From NCBI GenBank assembly GCA_905198575.1, contig CAJKDC010000003.1:1-64000 (forward strand): 64,000 nt of DNA, in the 5' to 3' direction. This document shows positions 56,271-64,000 of the stretch, piece by piece. The stretch is from an uncultured Bacteroides sp. Lineage in GTDB: Bacteria > Bacteroidota > Bacteroidia > Bacteroidales > Bacteroidaceae. The position numbers were made by a program, and so were the translations under genes. Each line of letters opens with the position of its first letter. The first letter of the stretch is position 1. The notes under the pieces were generated by a model, which saw only the letters and a program-made list of their open reading frames with translations, ran no database searches and was not told the DNA's origin.

Positions 56271-57239
56271 ATGTATCCATTAAAATTCAAACCCATTCTG
56301 AAATCCACCATCTGGGGTGGCGAGAAAATCATTCCGTTCAAGCAGTTGCAGAGCGACCAGACACAGGTAGGCGAAAGCTGGGAAATCTCCGACGTTCCGG
56401 GCGACGAGTCTGTAGTGGCCGAAGGAGCCGATGCCGGCAAGAACCTGAGCCAGCTGATGGACGAATACCGCGGCGCACTGGTAGGACAGGCCAACTACGA
56501 ACGTTTCGGGGGCAAGTTCCCGCTGCTCATCAAGTTCATCGACGCACAGCAGGACCTCTCCATCCAGGTGCATCCCGATGACAAGCTGGCCATGCAGCGC
56601 CACAACTCCATGGGCAAGACCGAAATGTGGTACGTGGTAGACGCCACTGCCGATGCCCACCTGCGCTCGGGCCTGTCGAAGAGCATCACTCCCGACGAGT
56701 ATGCCCGGATGATTGCCGACAACACCATCTGCGATGCCCTGCGCGACTACAGCATCCGTCCGGGCGACGTATTCTTCCTGCCTGCAGGCCGTATCCACAG
56801 CATCGGTGCCGGCTCGTTCATTGCAGAAATACAGCAAACATCGAACGTGACTTACCGCATCTACGACTTCAACCGCAAGGACAAGAACGGCAACACCCGC
56901 GAACTGCACACCGAACTGTCGAAAGATGCCATCGACTACACCGTACTCGACGACTACCGCACCCATTACACCCCTGCACAGAACCGGCCGGTGGAACTGG
57001 TGAGCTGTCCTTACTTCACTACCAGCGTATACGACCTGACCGAGCCGATGACAATGGATTACACAGAGCTCGACTCATTCGTCATCTACATCTGTATGCA
57101 GGGCGCTTGCACCGTGACCGACAACGAAGGCAACACCGTGGCACTGCGTGCCGGCGAATCGGTACTGTTCCCGGCCACTACCGGCAAACTGGAAGTAACT
57201 CCGCAGGGACAGTGCAAATTCCTGGAAACTTACGTATAA
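56271..57239 (+). CDS. manA: Class I mannose-6-phosphate isomerase
   Basis: A 322-residue cytoplasmic zinc enzyme that interconverts fructose-6-phosphate and mannose-6-phosphate. Metal ligands are Q99 and H101 (IQVHPDD), E118 (TEMWYV) and H176 (PAGRIHSIG). FKPILKSTIWGG at the start and the cupin end with GESVLFPATTG are typical of the short Bacteroidetes form. It is the second class I isomerase in this window, besides the 585-residue version in the mannose operon. It is followed 13 bases later by a CvfB-like gene. The high-GC character of the nuo operon continues here. Confidence 0.95.
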   Translation: MYPLKFKPILKSTIWGGEKIIPFKQLQSDQTQVGESWEISDVPGDESVVAEGADAGKNLSQLMDEYRGALVGQANYERFGGKFPLLIKFIDAQQDLSIQVHPDDKLAMQRHNSMGKTEMWYVVDATADAHLRSGLSKSITPDEYARMIADNTICDALRDYSIRPGDVFFLPAGRIHSIGAGSFIAEIQQTSNVTYRIYDFNRKDKNGNTRELHTELSKDAIDYTVLDDYRTHYTPAQNRPVELVSCPYFTTSVYDLTEPMTMDYTELDSFVIYICMQGACTVTDNEGNTVALRAGESVLFPATTGKLEVTPQGQCKFLETYV

Positions 57240-57252
57240 CCCCGCTGCGCCT

Positions 57253-58092
57253 ATGAGTCACATCGCACTGGGACAATACAACCGCCTGCAGGTGGTAAAA
57301 GAAGTCGACTTCGGGATGTATCTGGACGGCGGCGACGACGGCGAGATTCTGCTGCCCGGCCGCTACGTGCCCGAAGACTGCCGCGTGGGACAGGAGCTCG
57401 AAGTTTTCGTCTATCTGGACATGGACGAGCGTCTGGTAGCCACCACCCTGCATCCGCACGCCACCGTGGGTCAGTTTGCCTGGCTGCGTGTGGCATGGGT
57501 CAACCGGCATGGCGCTTTCCTGGACTGGGGACTGATGAAAGACCTCTTCGTGCCTTTCCGCGAGCAGCGGCAGAAGATGCAGCAGGGCCACAGCTACATG
57601 GTATACATCTACCTGGACGATGAAAGCTACCGCATAGCCGCTTCGGCCAAGGTAGAGAAATTCCTGAGCAAGGAGATGCCTCCCTACAGGCACGGCAGCC
57701 GTGTAGACATCACCGTATGGCAGCCCGCCGAGCAGGGCTACCGCGTGATAGTGGACAACCGCTATGCCGGCATGCTCTACCGCAACCAGCTGTTCACCTC
57801 CGTAGCTCCCGGCATGAAGCTGCAGGCCTACGTGCGCCGCGTGCGGACGGACGGCAAGCTGGACCTCGAGCTGCAACCCGACGGTATGGAGCGCATCGAA
57901 GAGTTTGCCCCCACACTGCTGGAGCACCTCAGGCAGCAGGGCGGACACATCGGTCTGCACGACGGCAGCGATGCCGCCGCCATCTACGCCGCCTTCGGGG
58001 TGAGCAAGAAAACTTTCAAGCGGGCCGTAGGCCAGCTTTACCGCCAGCGGCTCATCGTGCTGGAGCCTGACGGCATACGCCTGGCCGACTAA
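57253..58092 (+). CDS. CvfB-like S1 RNA-binding protein
   Basis: A 279-residue cytoplasmic protein of the CvfB/YitL family: tandem S1-like OB folds followed by a C-terminal winged helix. The first S1-like unit covers about residues 5-65 (DFGMYLDGGDDGEILLPGRYVP), and the second about 70-130 (FAWLRVAWVNRHGAFLDWG and DLFVPFREQ). A third OB-like unit lies about 145-215. The winged-helix part lies about 225-279 (FGVSKKTFKRAVGQLYRQRLI). It binds RNA in homologues and affects gene expression; a specific target is unknown. It sits 13 bases after manA, so the two are probably co-transcribed. Confidence 0.88.
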   Translation: MSHIALGQYNRLQVVKEVDFGMYLDGGDDGEILLPGRYVPEDCRVGQELEVFVYLDMDERLVATTLHPHATVGQFAWLRVAWVNRHGAFLDWGLMKDLFVPFREQRQKMQQGHSYMVYIYLDDESYRIAASAKVEKFLSKEMPPYRHGSRVDITVWQPAEQGYRVIVDNRYAGMLYRNQLFTSVAPGMKLQAYVRRVRTDGKLDLELQPDGMERIEEFAPTLLEHLRQQGGHIGLHDGSDAAAIYAAFGVSKKTFKRAVGQLYRQRLIVLEPDGIRLAD

Positions 58093-58131
58093 CGCAGACA
58101 TACACCACAGCAGGGACTGCACATTGTATAT

Positions 58132-58182
58132 ATCCCCCTGTTCCGGCTTCCTGCACAGACAAGGAAGATGGAGCAGGGGGAT
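58132..58182 (+). terminator. Long stable hairpin after the CvfB-like gene
   Basis: A 13-bp outer stem, 58132-58144 (starts ATCCCCCTG) with 58170-58182 (ends CAGGGGGAT), and an inner stem CTTCCT 58147-58152 with AGGAAG 58162-58167, separated by a small internal loop. No T run follows, so it may be a terminator of another type, an mRNA stabiliser or a regulatory hairpin in the leader of the next gene. Confidence 0.55.
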
Positions 58183-58311
58183 AATTGCCACCAGTTTCCC
58201 TATCACAAATAGGAAATACCCTACAGAGAATTGGAGAGAATCTGTTGAAAAAGAAAAAATCCGGAAGTACTTTCGCACTCAAGAAAACATCATTTCTAAA
58301 AAACAGCACTT

Positions 58312-59151
58312 ATGAAACAGATACACATCCTTCTCGTTACGGCAGGACTTCTGATATTCTCGCTGCCCGCACTGGCCTCGCGTCTGGGTGATATCCGCCT
58401 GCACGCCCGTTTCCTGACCGACAGGATGGCCTATGAACTGCGCCTCAGTCCGCAGCAGTACAACGACGTTTTCGAAATCAACTTTGACTTTCTCACGGCG
58501 GTCGACCCGCTGACCGACGATATGGCACGCGGCTACCGCTATGCCTACGACCGCTATTACCGCTATCTGGATATGCGCAACGATGACCTGCGCTGGGTTT
58601 TGGCCGGAAGCATCTACACCCGACTGATGCGCATCGACTACTTTTTCCGTCCGCTGTGCATCATCGACCACAGCTGCCACCTGCGTGTATACCGTGTATA
58701 TACCGACCACAGCCACTTCCATTTCCGCCGGCCGGCCCACTACCTTACCTACCACGGTGCACACTGCCGCAGCCATTACGGAGGTGCCAGCTACTACCGC
58801 AAGCACTATAAAGAGCATTATCGCCACAATCCATACACCGGTTCTGTGAGTTGTCGTCCCGAGCACAAGCGTCAGGATTACATCATCGGCGGGAAACCGG
58901 CAGCCCTGCACCATCCGCCCCACTCCAACCGCCGTCCTACACATCCGGCAGTACGGCCCCAGCAGCCGTCCAGACCTGTGAATAAACGGCCCGCTACGGA
59001 GGATTTCAGACGGCCGGACAGCCGTCCGGAACGGAAACCGAAGGCAGAGCGCCGTGAACCGGCCAAAAACAACAGGCAGAACAATGCCGGTGGAGGAAGA
59101 AAAGCTGTAAAAGAAAATCCACGCAGGACACAAGCCGTGCGTGAACTATAA
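58312..59151 (+). CDS. Basic, His/Arg/Tyr-rich exported protein of unknown function
   Basis: A 279-residue protein with a clear signal peptide (MKQIHILLVTAGLLIFSLPALAS, cleavage near residue 23). Residues about 25-115 form a helical region with LTDRMAYELRLSPQQYNDVFEINFDF, the sort of helical repeat seen in small periplasmic Bacteroidales proteins. Residues 120-185 are rich in His and Tyr (HSCHLRVYRVYTDHSHFHF and HCRSHYGGASYYRKHYKEHY), which could bind metal. The remaining tail is Pro/Arg/Lys-rich and probably disordered. I do not recognise a named family. A weak promoter (TTG near 58244, TACTTTCG near 58267) may precede it. Confidence 0.65.
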   Translation: MKQIHILLVTAGLLIFSLPALASRLGDIRLHARFLTDRMAYELRLSPQQYNDVFEINFDFLTAVDPLTDDMARGYRYAYDRYYRYLDMRNDDLRWVLAGSIYTRLMRIDYFFRPLCIIDHSCHLRVYRVYTDHSHFHFRRPAHYLTYHGAHCRSHYGGASYYRKHYKEHYRHNPYTGSVSCRPEHKRQDYIIGGKPAALHHPPHSNRRPTHPAVRPQQPSRPVNKRPATEDFRRPDSRPERKPKAERREPAKNNRQNNAGGGRKAVKENPRRTQAVREL

Positions 59152-59185
59152 AAACAGCCGGAAAACAAGCGGAAAAGCTAACGCC

Positions 59186-59350
59186 CCTGCCGCATAAAAA
59201 TTTTTCTTGCCGGACAAAAAAAATCGTGTTTTGGTGGAAAAATTTTCTAGCCGTATAAAAAAATTTTCTAGCTGAATAACTTTTTTTTCTAGCCGTATAG
59301 ATTTTTTTTGCCGTAGGATAATAAAAAACGTACTATAAGCCGATAAACCA
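59186..59350. repeat. Degenerate ~21-nt tandem array, GCCG core with A/T tracts
   Basis: GC[C/T]G-type cores start at 59189, 59209, 59250, 59271, 59292 and 59310, with a further one at 59339. The spacings are 20, 41 (about twice 20.5), 21, 21, 18 and 29 bases. The best copies read CTAGCCGTATA and are separated by runs of 6-8 A or T. The copy expected near 59230 is missing or degenerate. The array is non-coding on both strands as far as I can see. Confidence 0.7.
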
Positions 59351-59444
59351 ACTATAAAAAATCGAAAAGAAGAAGGTCTATAATTTACTTTCAGCAGGCA
59401 CAGCCAATGTTGCCCCGAAAGCAGATACCTTCCCCAAAACAAAG

Positions 59445-59492
59445 AGAACCGCACCGCAGCTCACACTTCAACCTGAGCCCTGATGCGGTTCT
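59445..59492. terminator. Bidirectional terminator of the TolC gene
   Basis: AGAACCGCA at 59445-59453 pairs perfectly with TGCGGTTCT at 59484-59492, and inside it GCTCA 59459-59463 pairs with TGAGC 59474-59478. Minus-strand reading is followed by CTTTGTTTTGGGG, a fair T-rich tail. Confidence 0.7.
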
Positions 59493-59514
59493 TTATGATT
59501 TTCTCCCCAACCTG

Positions 59515-60834
59515 TTAAAGTTCCAGAGGAATTCCCCTGTAGAAATCCAGAATCTTCATGCGAAACAGATAATCGTAACGGGCCTGAATAGATTCCGACA
59601 CAGCCTTCATCCAGTTAGTACGGGCTTCGTTATAATCCGTAGCCGTTGCTTTCCCGTAACGGTACTTCTCCTCCATCAAGCGGAAAGAGACCTTGGCAGC
59701 CTTATCCGCCTTACTGCTGCTGGCAAAGCGAGCTTCTGCACCCACGGCATTGTAATATGCCTGCTGCACCTCTTTATAGAGCACCTTCTTCCGCTCCTCC
59801 AACTGCCAGCCGAGCAACGTGTGCTGGATACGCGCCGAGCGCACCCGATTACGCGTAGCAAAACGATTGAACACAGGAATACTGAGCGAAAAGCCTACAT
59901 ACTGACTGAAATTATCGCGCAACTGGCTGCCAAAAGCGATATTGTCGCGTCCGAACAACTTGTAATAATTCGTACCGAACCCTGCTCCCAGACTGAGCTG
60001 CGGATAGAAAGCACTCTGCGCAATGCGCACGCTCTTGAGCGCTCCCTCTACCCTATACTGAGCCGCCTTAACTTCAGGTCGCGACAGTACCGCCTGTCCG
60101 AAAACTTCAGACGGAGAAACCAGCCTGCCCGTCACACTGACCGCCGCCGTATCGGGAGCAACTATCTCAAATCCTTCCGGCGAAGGCAGTTCCAGCAGCT
60201 GACTCAGGTCGAGCAACGCCAGCCGCACGTTATTGTCCGCCTGCACAGCCGAAAGCTCATCCTGCGCCAGACGCGCTTCCGCCTCGCGCCACTCCGCTTC
60301 CGAAGCCTTGCCGTTGCGGAAAAACTCCTCCTTCTGCTGCAGCAAATCACGACTCAGCCCCACCTGCTCACAGGCCACTTTCGCCAGCTCCTCGTTGAAC
60401 AGCACCTGCAGATAAGCCGAAGTCACCTGAATGCTGATATCCTCCTTCGCCTTGTTCAAGTCCTCCACGGCCGCCTTCAGATTCAGCCGGGCCAGCGCGA
60501 TATTGTTCGGAATCTGCATCCCGGTAAACAGCGGAACACCGGTAGTAAGATTAAACGCCGTGTTCTGCGTATTCACACTCTGGTACGTATTGTCCGCCTG
60601 CAAGCTCCGTCCGAAGTTGAACGAGTGCGACACACTTCCGTTCAGGTTGGGCAGACGGCTCCAGCGCGCCGTACTCAGTTCCGTCTCACTCTGCCGGCAT
60701 GCCTCCTCCTGCTGCTTCACCGTCAGGTTATGCGCTACGGCATATTCTATACACCGCCTCAAATCCCAGGCATCCTGTGCCCGGACCGGGAGCGCCATCG
60801 CCCAGACAGCTATCCCTATCATCCACTTATTCAT
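59515..60834 (-). CDS. TolC family outer membrane efflux protein
   Basis: A 439-residue outer membrane factor with signal peptide ending PVRAQ near residue 20. The protein shows the internal duplication of the TolC fold: two long helical hairpins, about 30-220 and 240-430, each with coiled-coil heptads and short barrel strands (NGSVSHSFNFGRSL near 63 and a VGFSLSIPVFNRFATRNRV-type segment near 312). It provides the exit duct for the tripartite system. Its start overlaps the stop of the adaptor gene by eight bases, and it is the last gene of the operon. Confidence 0.92.
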   Translation of the reverse strand: MNKWMIGIAVWAMALPVRAQDAWDLRRCIEYAVAHNLTVKQQEEACRQSETELSTARWSRLPNLNGSVSHSFNFGRSLQADNTYQSVNTQNTAFNLTTGVPLFTGMQIPNNIALARLNLKAAVEDLNKAKEDISIQVTSAYLQVLFNEELAKVACEQVGLSRDLLQQKEEFFRNGKASEAEWREAEARLAQDELSAVQADNNVRLALLDLSQLLELPSPEGFEIVAPDTAAVSVTGRLVSPSEVFGQAVLSRPEVKAAQYRVEGALKSVRIAQSAFYPQLSLGAGFGTNYYKLFGRDNIAFGSQLRDNFSQYVGFSLSIPVFNRFATRNRVRSARIQHTLLGWQLEERKKVLYKEVQQAYYNAVGAEARFASSSKADKAAKVSFRLMEEKYRYGKATATDYNEARTNWMKAVSESIQARYDYLFRMKILDFYRGIPLEL

Positions 60835-61930
60835 GTCCTATCTCCTTTACACCACGTACGACATCCCCTTGCTTCAATCCCTTCTTTATTTCGATGCGGA
60901 TACCATCGCTGATGCCCGTCTGCACCGCCTTGCGCTCGAACTGCTGGCGCGGAACCGAATCGGTGAGCAGATACACATAAGTCGAATCCCCCACAAACTC
61001 CACGGCACTTTCCGGAACCGACAGTGCTCCGTCCGCCTTCTCGAGCACGATTTCGGCATTGGCACTGTAGCCCGAACGGACAGTAACCCCGTCAGGAACC
61101 TGTATGGCCGCCTTGATTTCAAACTGATTGGTACCGTTCTTCTCGGTAGCCTTCGGAGCGATATACTCCAGCACGGCATCGAACTTCATGTTCTGCAGCG
61201 CCCCCAGCGTAATGGAAACAGGAGTGCCCTCGCTGATTTTCCCGACCTCCGTCTCGTCCACATTTCCACGGAAGATAAGGTCGTTCATATCGGCCACCGT
61301 AGCGATGGTAGTACCGTCGTTGAACGTATTGCTCATGATGACAGAGTTTCCCACTTTCACCGGCACATCCAGGATGAGCCCCGTAATGGTAGAGCGGATA
61401 AGCGTACTGCTGAACTCCGCACTGCGTTTCGTGATACCCTCCTTCACAATCTCCAGATTATCCTTTGCCGCCTGCAACTCCTCACGCGCCTGCTTTACCT
61501 GCACCAGGCTTTTCTCATACTCCTCGCTGCTCACCAGCTTACTGTCGTACAGCTTCTTCATGCGTTCATAATCCACTTCGGCCTGTTTGCCGTTTATTTC
61601 GGCCAGACGTACCCGGCTTTCGGCAGCATTCAGCGTACCCAGTTCGGGGATAACCTTCACCTTGGCTATCACCTCACCCTCACTGACCGTCTGACCCGCC
61701 TCTTTATACACCCCGGCGATAATCCCCGAAATCTGCGGTTTAATCAGAATCTCATCCCGGGGCTCGATTTTTCCCGTAGCAATCGTCGTACGCTTCAGGT
61801 CGGACAGTTCCGCCTTCAAAACCGTGTAACGCTCCTCGGCCGGCTGCGATTTCTGATAAAGGAAGACAAATGTTCCCACAAAAATCAGCGCAATCACCAC
61901 CAGCACTGCAATTTTTACATACTTCTTCAT
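60827..61930 (-). CDS. MacA-like periplasmic adaptor (membrane fusion protein)
   Basis: A 367-residue adaptor with one N-terminal membrane anchor (residues 5-24). A lipoyl/barrel-sandwich domain follows (TIATGKIEPRDEILIKPQISG near 50 and GKIEPR-type turn), then a long coiled-coil hairpin (about 100-165, with NGKQAEVDYERMKKLYDSK and VKQAREELQAAKD), and beta-barrel and membrane-proximal domains to the end. Its pairing with MacB-like permeases instead of an RND pump points to an ABC-type MacAB-TolC exporter. Substrate (drug, peptide, lipid) cannot be told. 49 bases separate it from the permease gene. Confidence 0.92.
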   Translation of the reverse strand: MKKYVKIAVLVVIALIFVGTFVFLYQKSQPAEERYTVLKAELSDLKRTTIATGKIEPRDEILIKPQISGIIAGVYKEAGQTVSEGEVIAKVKVIPELGTLNAAESRVRLAEINGKQAEVDYERMKKLYDSKLVSSEEYEKSLVQVKQAREELQAAKDNLEIVKEGITKRSAEFSSTLIRSTITGLILDVPVKVGNSVIMSNTFNDGTTIATVADMNDLIFRGNVDETEVGKISEGTPVSITLGALQNMKFDAVLEYIAPKATEKNGTNQFEIKAAIQVPDGVTVRSGYSANAEIVLEKADGALSVPESAVEFVGDSTYVYLLTDSVPRQQFERKAVQTGISDGIRIEIKKGLKQGDVVRGVKEIGHE

Positions 61931-61979
61931 ATCCTTGTTTCATTTTAAATCTATACAAATTTAATTGATCCGTTTATCC

Positions 61980-63221
61980 CTATTCATCGCGCATCGCCTC
62001 GACAGGCCGGATAGCCATTGCCCTGTATGCCGGTGCCAGTCCGGCCAATACCCCCAGCACCATCAGCATACATACAGCCCCTATCGCTCCCCGGAAACTA
62101 ATCTGAAAATGTGCAGGAGAACCACCGGCAGCGGTTCCCATTTCGAGCAGATTCAGCACAAAAACGCCAAGACATACACCCGCCATACCTGCCAGCAGCG
62201 TAAGCACCACACTTTCCGACAGAATCTGCACCAGGATATCGCGCGGACGGGCCCCGATGGCACGCCGGATACCAATCTCCGCCGTACGCTCGCGCACGGT
62301 GACCATCATAATGTTGCTCACCCCTACCACACCGGCCAGCAGCGTGCCCAGGCCCACCAGCCGGCTCAGCCGGTTGATACCCGTAAACAGACTGTCCACC
62401 ATGCTGAACATCGCCTCGGCATTCACCTTTATCACCGCCTGCCTGTCGTCCGGATGCACCGTATGCGCCCGCTTCACCACCTGCTCCACCTTCTTCTCAA
62501 TCTCACTTACCGAAAATCCCGGCAGTGCCGTATAGGCCAGCATCTGCACCTGCTGTCCGAAGTTATAATTGCGCTGCATGGTGCTGAAAGGGATGATGAT
62601 ACTCGTTTCCGACTGTCCCTGCACCGACATGTTGCCGGTAGCCATGCTCACCCCCACTACCCGGTAGTAAATACTGTCGATAGCGATAAAAGCCCCGCAC
62701 GCACGTCCGGCCTGCGGAAAAAGCGACTCGTACACGCGCTTGCCTATCACACATACCTTCCGATAGTCACGTATATCCGTGTCGTTGATAAAACGTCCCT
62801 CCGAAAGCCTTTGCTCTTCTATCCGCGCATACTCCGGATACAGCCCCTTGAGCGTGACCGACGTACGGTTCTCGCCGCACACCGCACCCACTCCCCATCG
62901 GGCCAGATTAGGTGATACCACATCAATCTCGGGCACACTGCGGCGCACCTTTTCTACATCCGCATTCACCAGTTCCCAGTAGCGTCCTTTCCGGAAACCC
63001 TTATAAGCCTTACCGGTTTCATTGGTTACCAGGAAACCCGAGTTCGTGGCAAATCCCTCAAAATTGGCCGACAGCATATCCTTCATACCTTCGGAACCTC
63101 CCATCAGTACAATCAGCATGAAAATACCCCAGAACACCCCGAAAGCCGTAAGCAGACTGCGGGTTTTGTTACGCGTAATGGTAACCCCTATTTCTTCCCA
63201 TCTGTCTAAATCCATCCTCAT
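61980..63221 (-). CDS. MacB/FtsX-type ABC transporter permease (second of pair)
   Basis: A 413-residue permease with the MacB topology: one N-terminal helix (about 22-42, LTAFGVFWGIFMLIVLMGG), a large periplasmic domain of about 220 residues, and three C-terminal helices with the FtsX signature (NIMMVTVRERTAEIGIRRAIGARPRDIL near 305). No ATPase domain is fused, so a separate ATP-binding subunit is required; none is seen in the window. Met1 or Met3 can start it. It begins right at the stop of the preceding permease (one base between). Confidence 0.92.
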   Translation of the reverse strand: MRMDLDRWEEIGVTITRNKTRSLLTAFGVFWGIFMLIVLMGGSEGMKDMLSANFEGFATNSGFLVTNETGKAYKGFRKGRYWELVNADVEKVRRSVPEIDVVSPNLARWGVGAVCGENRTSVTLKGLYPEYARIEEQRLSEGRFINDTDIRDYRKVCVIGKRVYESLFPQAGRACGAFIAIDSIYYRVVGVSMATGNMSVQGQSETSIIIPFSTMQRNYNFGQQVQMLAYTALPGFSVSEIEKKVEQVVKRAHTVHPDDRQAVIKVNAEAMFSMVDSLFTGINRLSRLVGLGTLLAGVVGVSNIMMVTVRERTAEIGIRRAIGARPRDILVQILSESVVLTLLAGMAGVCLGVFVLNLLEMGTAAGGSPAHFQISFRGAIGAVCMLMVLGVLAGLAPAYRAMAIRPVEAMRDE

Positions 63222-63222
63222 A

Positions 63223-64000
63223 TCAATCCGCTCTTAATGCCTCTATCGGCCGGATCATCACCGCCTTGCGGGCAGGGAAGAATCCGGCTGATGTACCGGC
63301 AATGATTAATGTCAGCGTAGCCTGTATGGCTACACTTATATCTACCGTAGGATTATGGAAAACCGTAGCCGAGAAAACACCTGCATCCACTGTCTGCTGA
63401 CCGAACAACCGGTCCATATACTCCGTAGCCAGAATACCGGCTACCATACCCACATAACCAAAAAATGTAGTAATAAGCACACTCTCGGCTATAATTAGTC
63501 GCAAGATGGAAAACGGACTTGCCCCCAAAGCCTTGCGGATGCCAAACTCATGCGTCCGCTCGCGCACGGTAATCAGCATAATATTGCTGACACCCACGAT
63601 ACCACTGATAAGTGTAAAGATACCGATTACCCAGATAGCGATGTGCAGGATGGAAGTAGCCTGCTGCTGTTGCAGATACTGCGTAAAGCGGTTCCATATC
63701 CACACAGCTCCGTTATCCGAAGCGTCAAACTGATGACGGTGAGCCAGCATCGTACGGAAATCGTCTTCAAAACGATCATTCGTTTTTTCATCGGTCAAAC
63801 CTCGGGTTGTAAACATCAGATTATCCACAAGGTTACCCTTGGCATATAGCAGGCTCAATGTACTGTAAGGAACATACACCGAAGGAGAAAAGAAGTTCTG
63901 GTCATCGTATATTCCTACCACTTTAAAAGCCAGACCATTGACCTTGATCATCTTTCCTAAGGCCGACTCACGGGGAAAAAGCATCTCTACCGTCTTTTTG
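63223..64000 (-). CDS. MacB/FtsX-type ABC transporter permease (first of pair), partial
   Basis: The 3' part of a permease gene that enters from the right edge, about 259 codons. The visible part has the end of the periplasmic domain (LFPRESALGKMIKVNG and FKVVGIYDDQNFF) and the three C-terminal helices with NIMLITVRERTHEFGIRKALGASPFSIL. It is a paralogue of the permease that follows, so the exporter probably uses a heterodimer of permeases. The Met at 63984 is internal, because the frame stays open and family-like to the edge. The ATPase gene may lie further right. Confidence 0.9.
   Translation of the reverse strand, partial: KKTVEMLFPRESALGKMIKVNGLAFKVVGIYDDQNFFSPSVYVPYSTLSLLYAKGNLVDNLMFTTRGLTDEKTNDRFEDDFRTMLAHRHQFDASDNGAVWIWNRFTQYLQQQQATSILHIAIWVIGIFTLISGIVGVSNIMLITVRERTHEFGIRKALGASPFSILRLIIAESVLITTFFGYVGMVAGILATEYMDRLFGQQTVDAGVFSATVFHNPTVDISVAIQATLTLIIAGTSAGFFPARKAVMIRPIEALRAD

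Larger units (their letters stand above)
59152..59514. other. Intergenic region with periodic repeat array and terminator
   Basis: This 363-base gap lies between convergent genes. Its left half is a very AT-rich array with a GCCG core every 20-21 bases, and its right end holds the terminator of the TolC gene. No gene or structured RNA was recognised in the 59351-59440 part. Confidence 0.6.

Noticed and set aside
59186..59350. CRISPR array
   Set aside because: Units are about 21 bases, degenerate, with A/T-run spacers and no cas gene nearby; repeats and spacers of CRISPR size are absent.
59407..61948. Long plus-strand frames over the TolC and adaptor genes
   Set aside because: Both are antisense to well-supported efflux genes and lack signals of their own.

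Overview
The window looks like chromosomal DNA of a gut Bacteroidales bacterium, probably Bacteroides or Phocaeicola. Evidence for this includes TAnnTTTG (-7) boxes of the Bacteroides primary sigma factor ahead of many genes, a MurF-alanine racemase fusion, a fused NuoCD in a complex I without NuoEFG, GldH next to a RicT/PSP1 gene, a GSCFA-domain protein, an OMP_b-brl_3-type outer membrane protein, and abundant lipoprotein glycosidases. I saw no rRNA, tRNA, CRISPR array, insertion sequence, prophage or recognisable defence system. Assignment is by reading only; no search was run.

Layout. (1) 0.2-6 kb: a DUF4838 lipoprotein, a FabK/nitronate monooxygenase flavoprotein, a PF04245-type nucleoid-associated protein and a cardiolipin-synthase-like phospholipase D. 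(2) 6-18 kb: a mannose-centred locus. Five minus-strand genes (six-hairpin glycosidase, unusual long phosphomannose isomerase, ROK kinase, GH92 alpha-mannosidase, MFS permease) diverge from an AraC-type regulator, which is followed by a second, larger GH92 enzyme preceded by a 19-bp perfect inverted repeat. No SusC/SusD pair is present. The likely flow is mannoside trimming by surface or periplasmic enzymes, uptake by the MFS protein, phosphorylation by the ROK kinase and isomerisation to fructose-6-phosphate. (3) 18-22 kb: metF, holB, ricT, gldH. (4) 22-30 kb, minus: purH, mreB, mreC, mreD, mrdA, rodA, i.e. the rod-shape/elongasome cluster. (5) 30-36 kb: a PiT phosphate transporter with a long cytoplasmic tail, a NahK-like sugar kinase and a TonB-receptor-like outer membrane barrel. 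(6) 36-45.5 kb: GSCFA protein, MurF-Alr fusion and S9 peptidase on the minus strand, then dxs and trkA on the plus strand. (7) 45.6-56 kb: a small secreted protein and the nuoA-B-CD-H-I-J-K-L-M-N operon. (8) 56-59 kb: a classical manA, a CvfB-like S1 protein and a basic His/Arg/Tyr-rich exported protein. (9) 59.5-64 kb, minus: an ABC-type tripartite efflux operon (two MacB-like permeases, adaptor, TolC) running off the right edge.

Base composition changes sharply inside nuoA near 46.35 kb. Lines I counted by hand are about 37% GC in dxs, 48% in the S9 peptidase gene and 58-60% in nuo genes. The high-GC stretch opens very long antisense frames that are not genes.

The items most worth a second look are the 19-bp inverted repeat directly before the large GH92 gene and its partial matches in the divergent promoter region, the kinase-like N-terminal half on the mannose-locus isomerase, the ~21-nt-period GCCG/A-T-tract array near 59.2 kb, and the GC step at the nuo operon. 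None of these is proven to be a new system.
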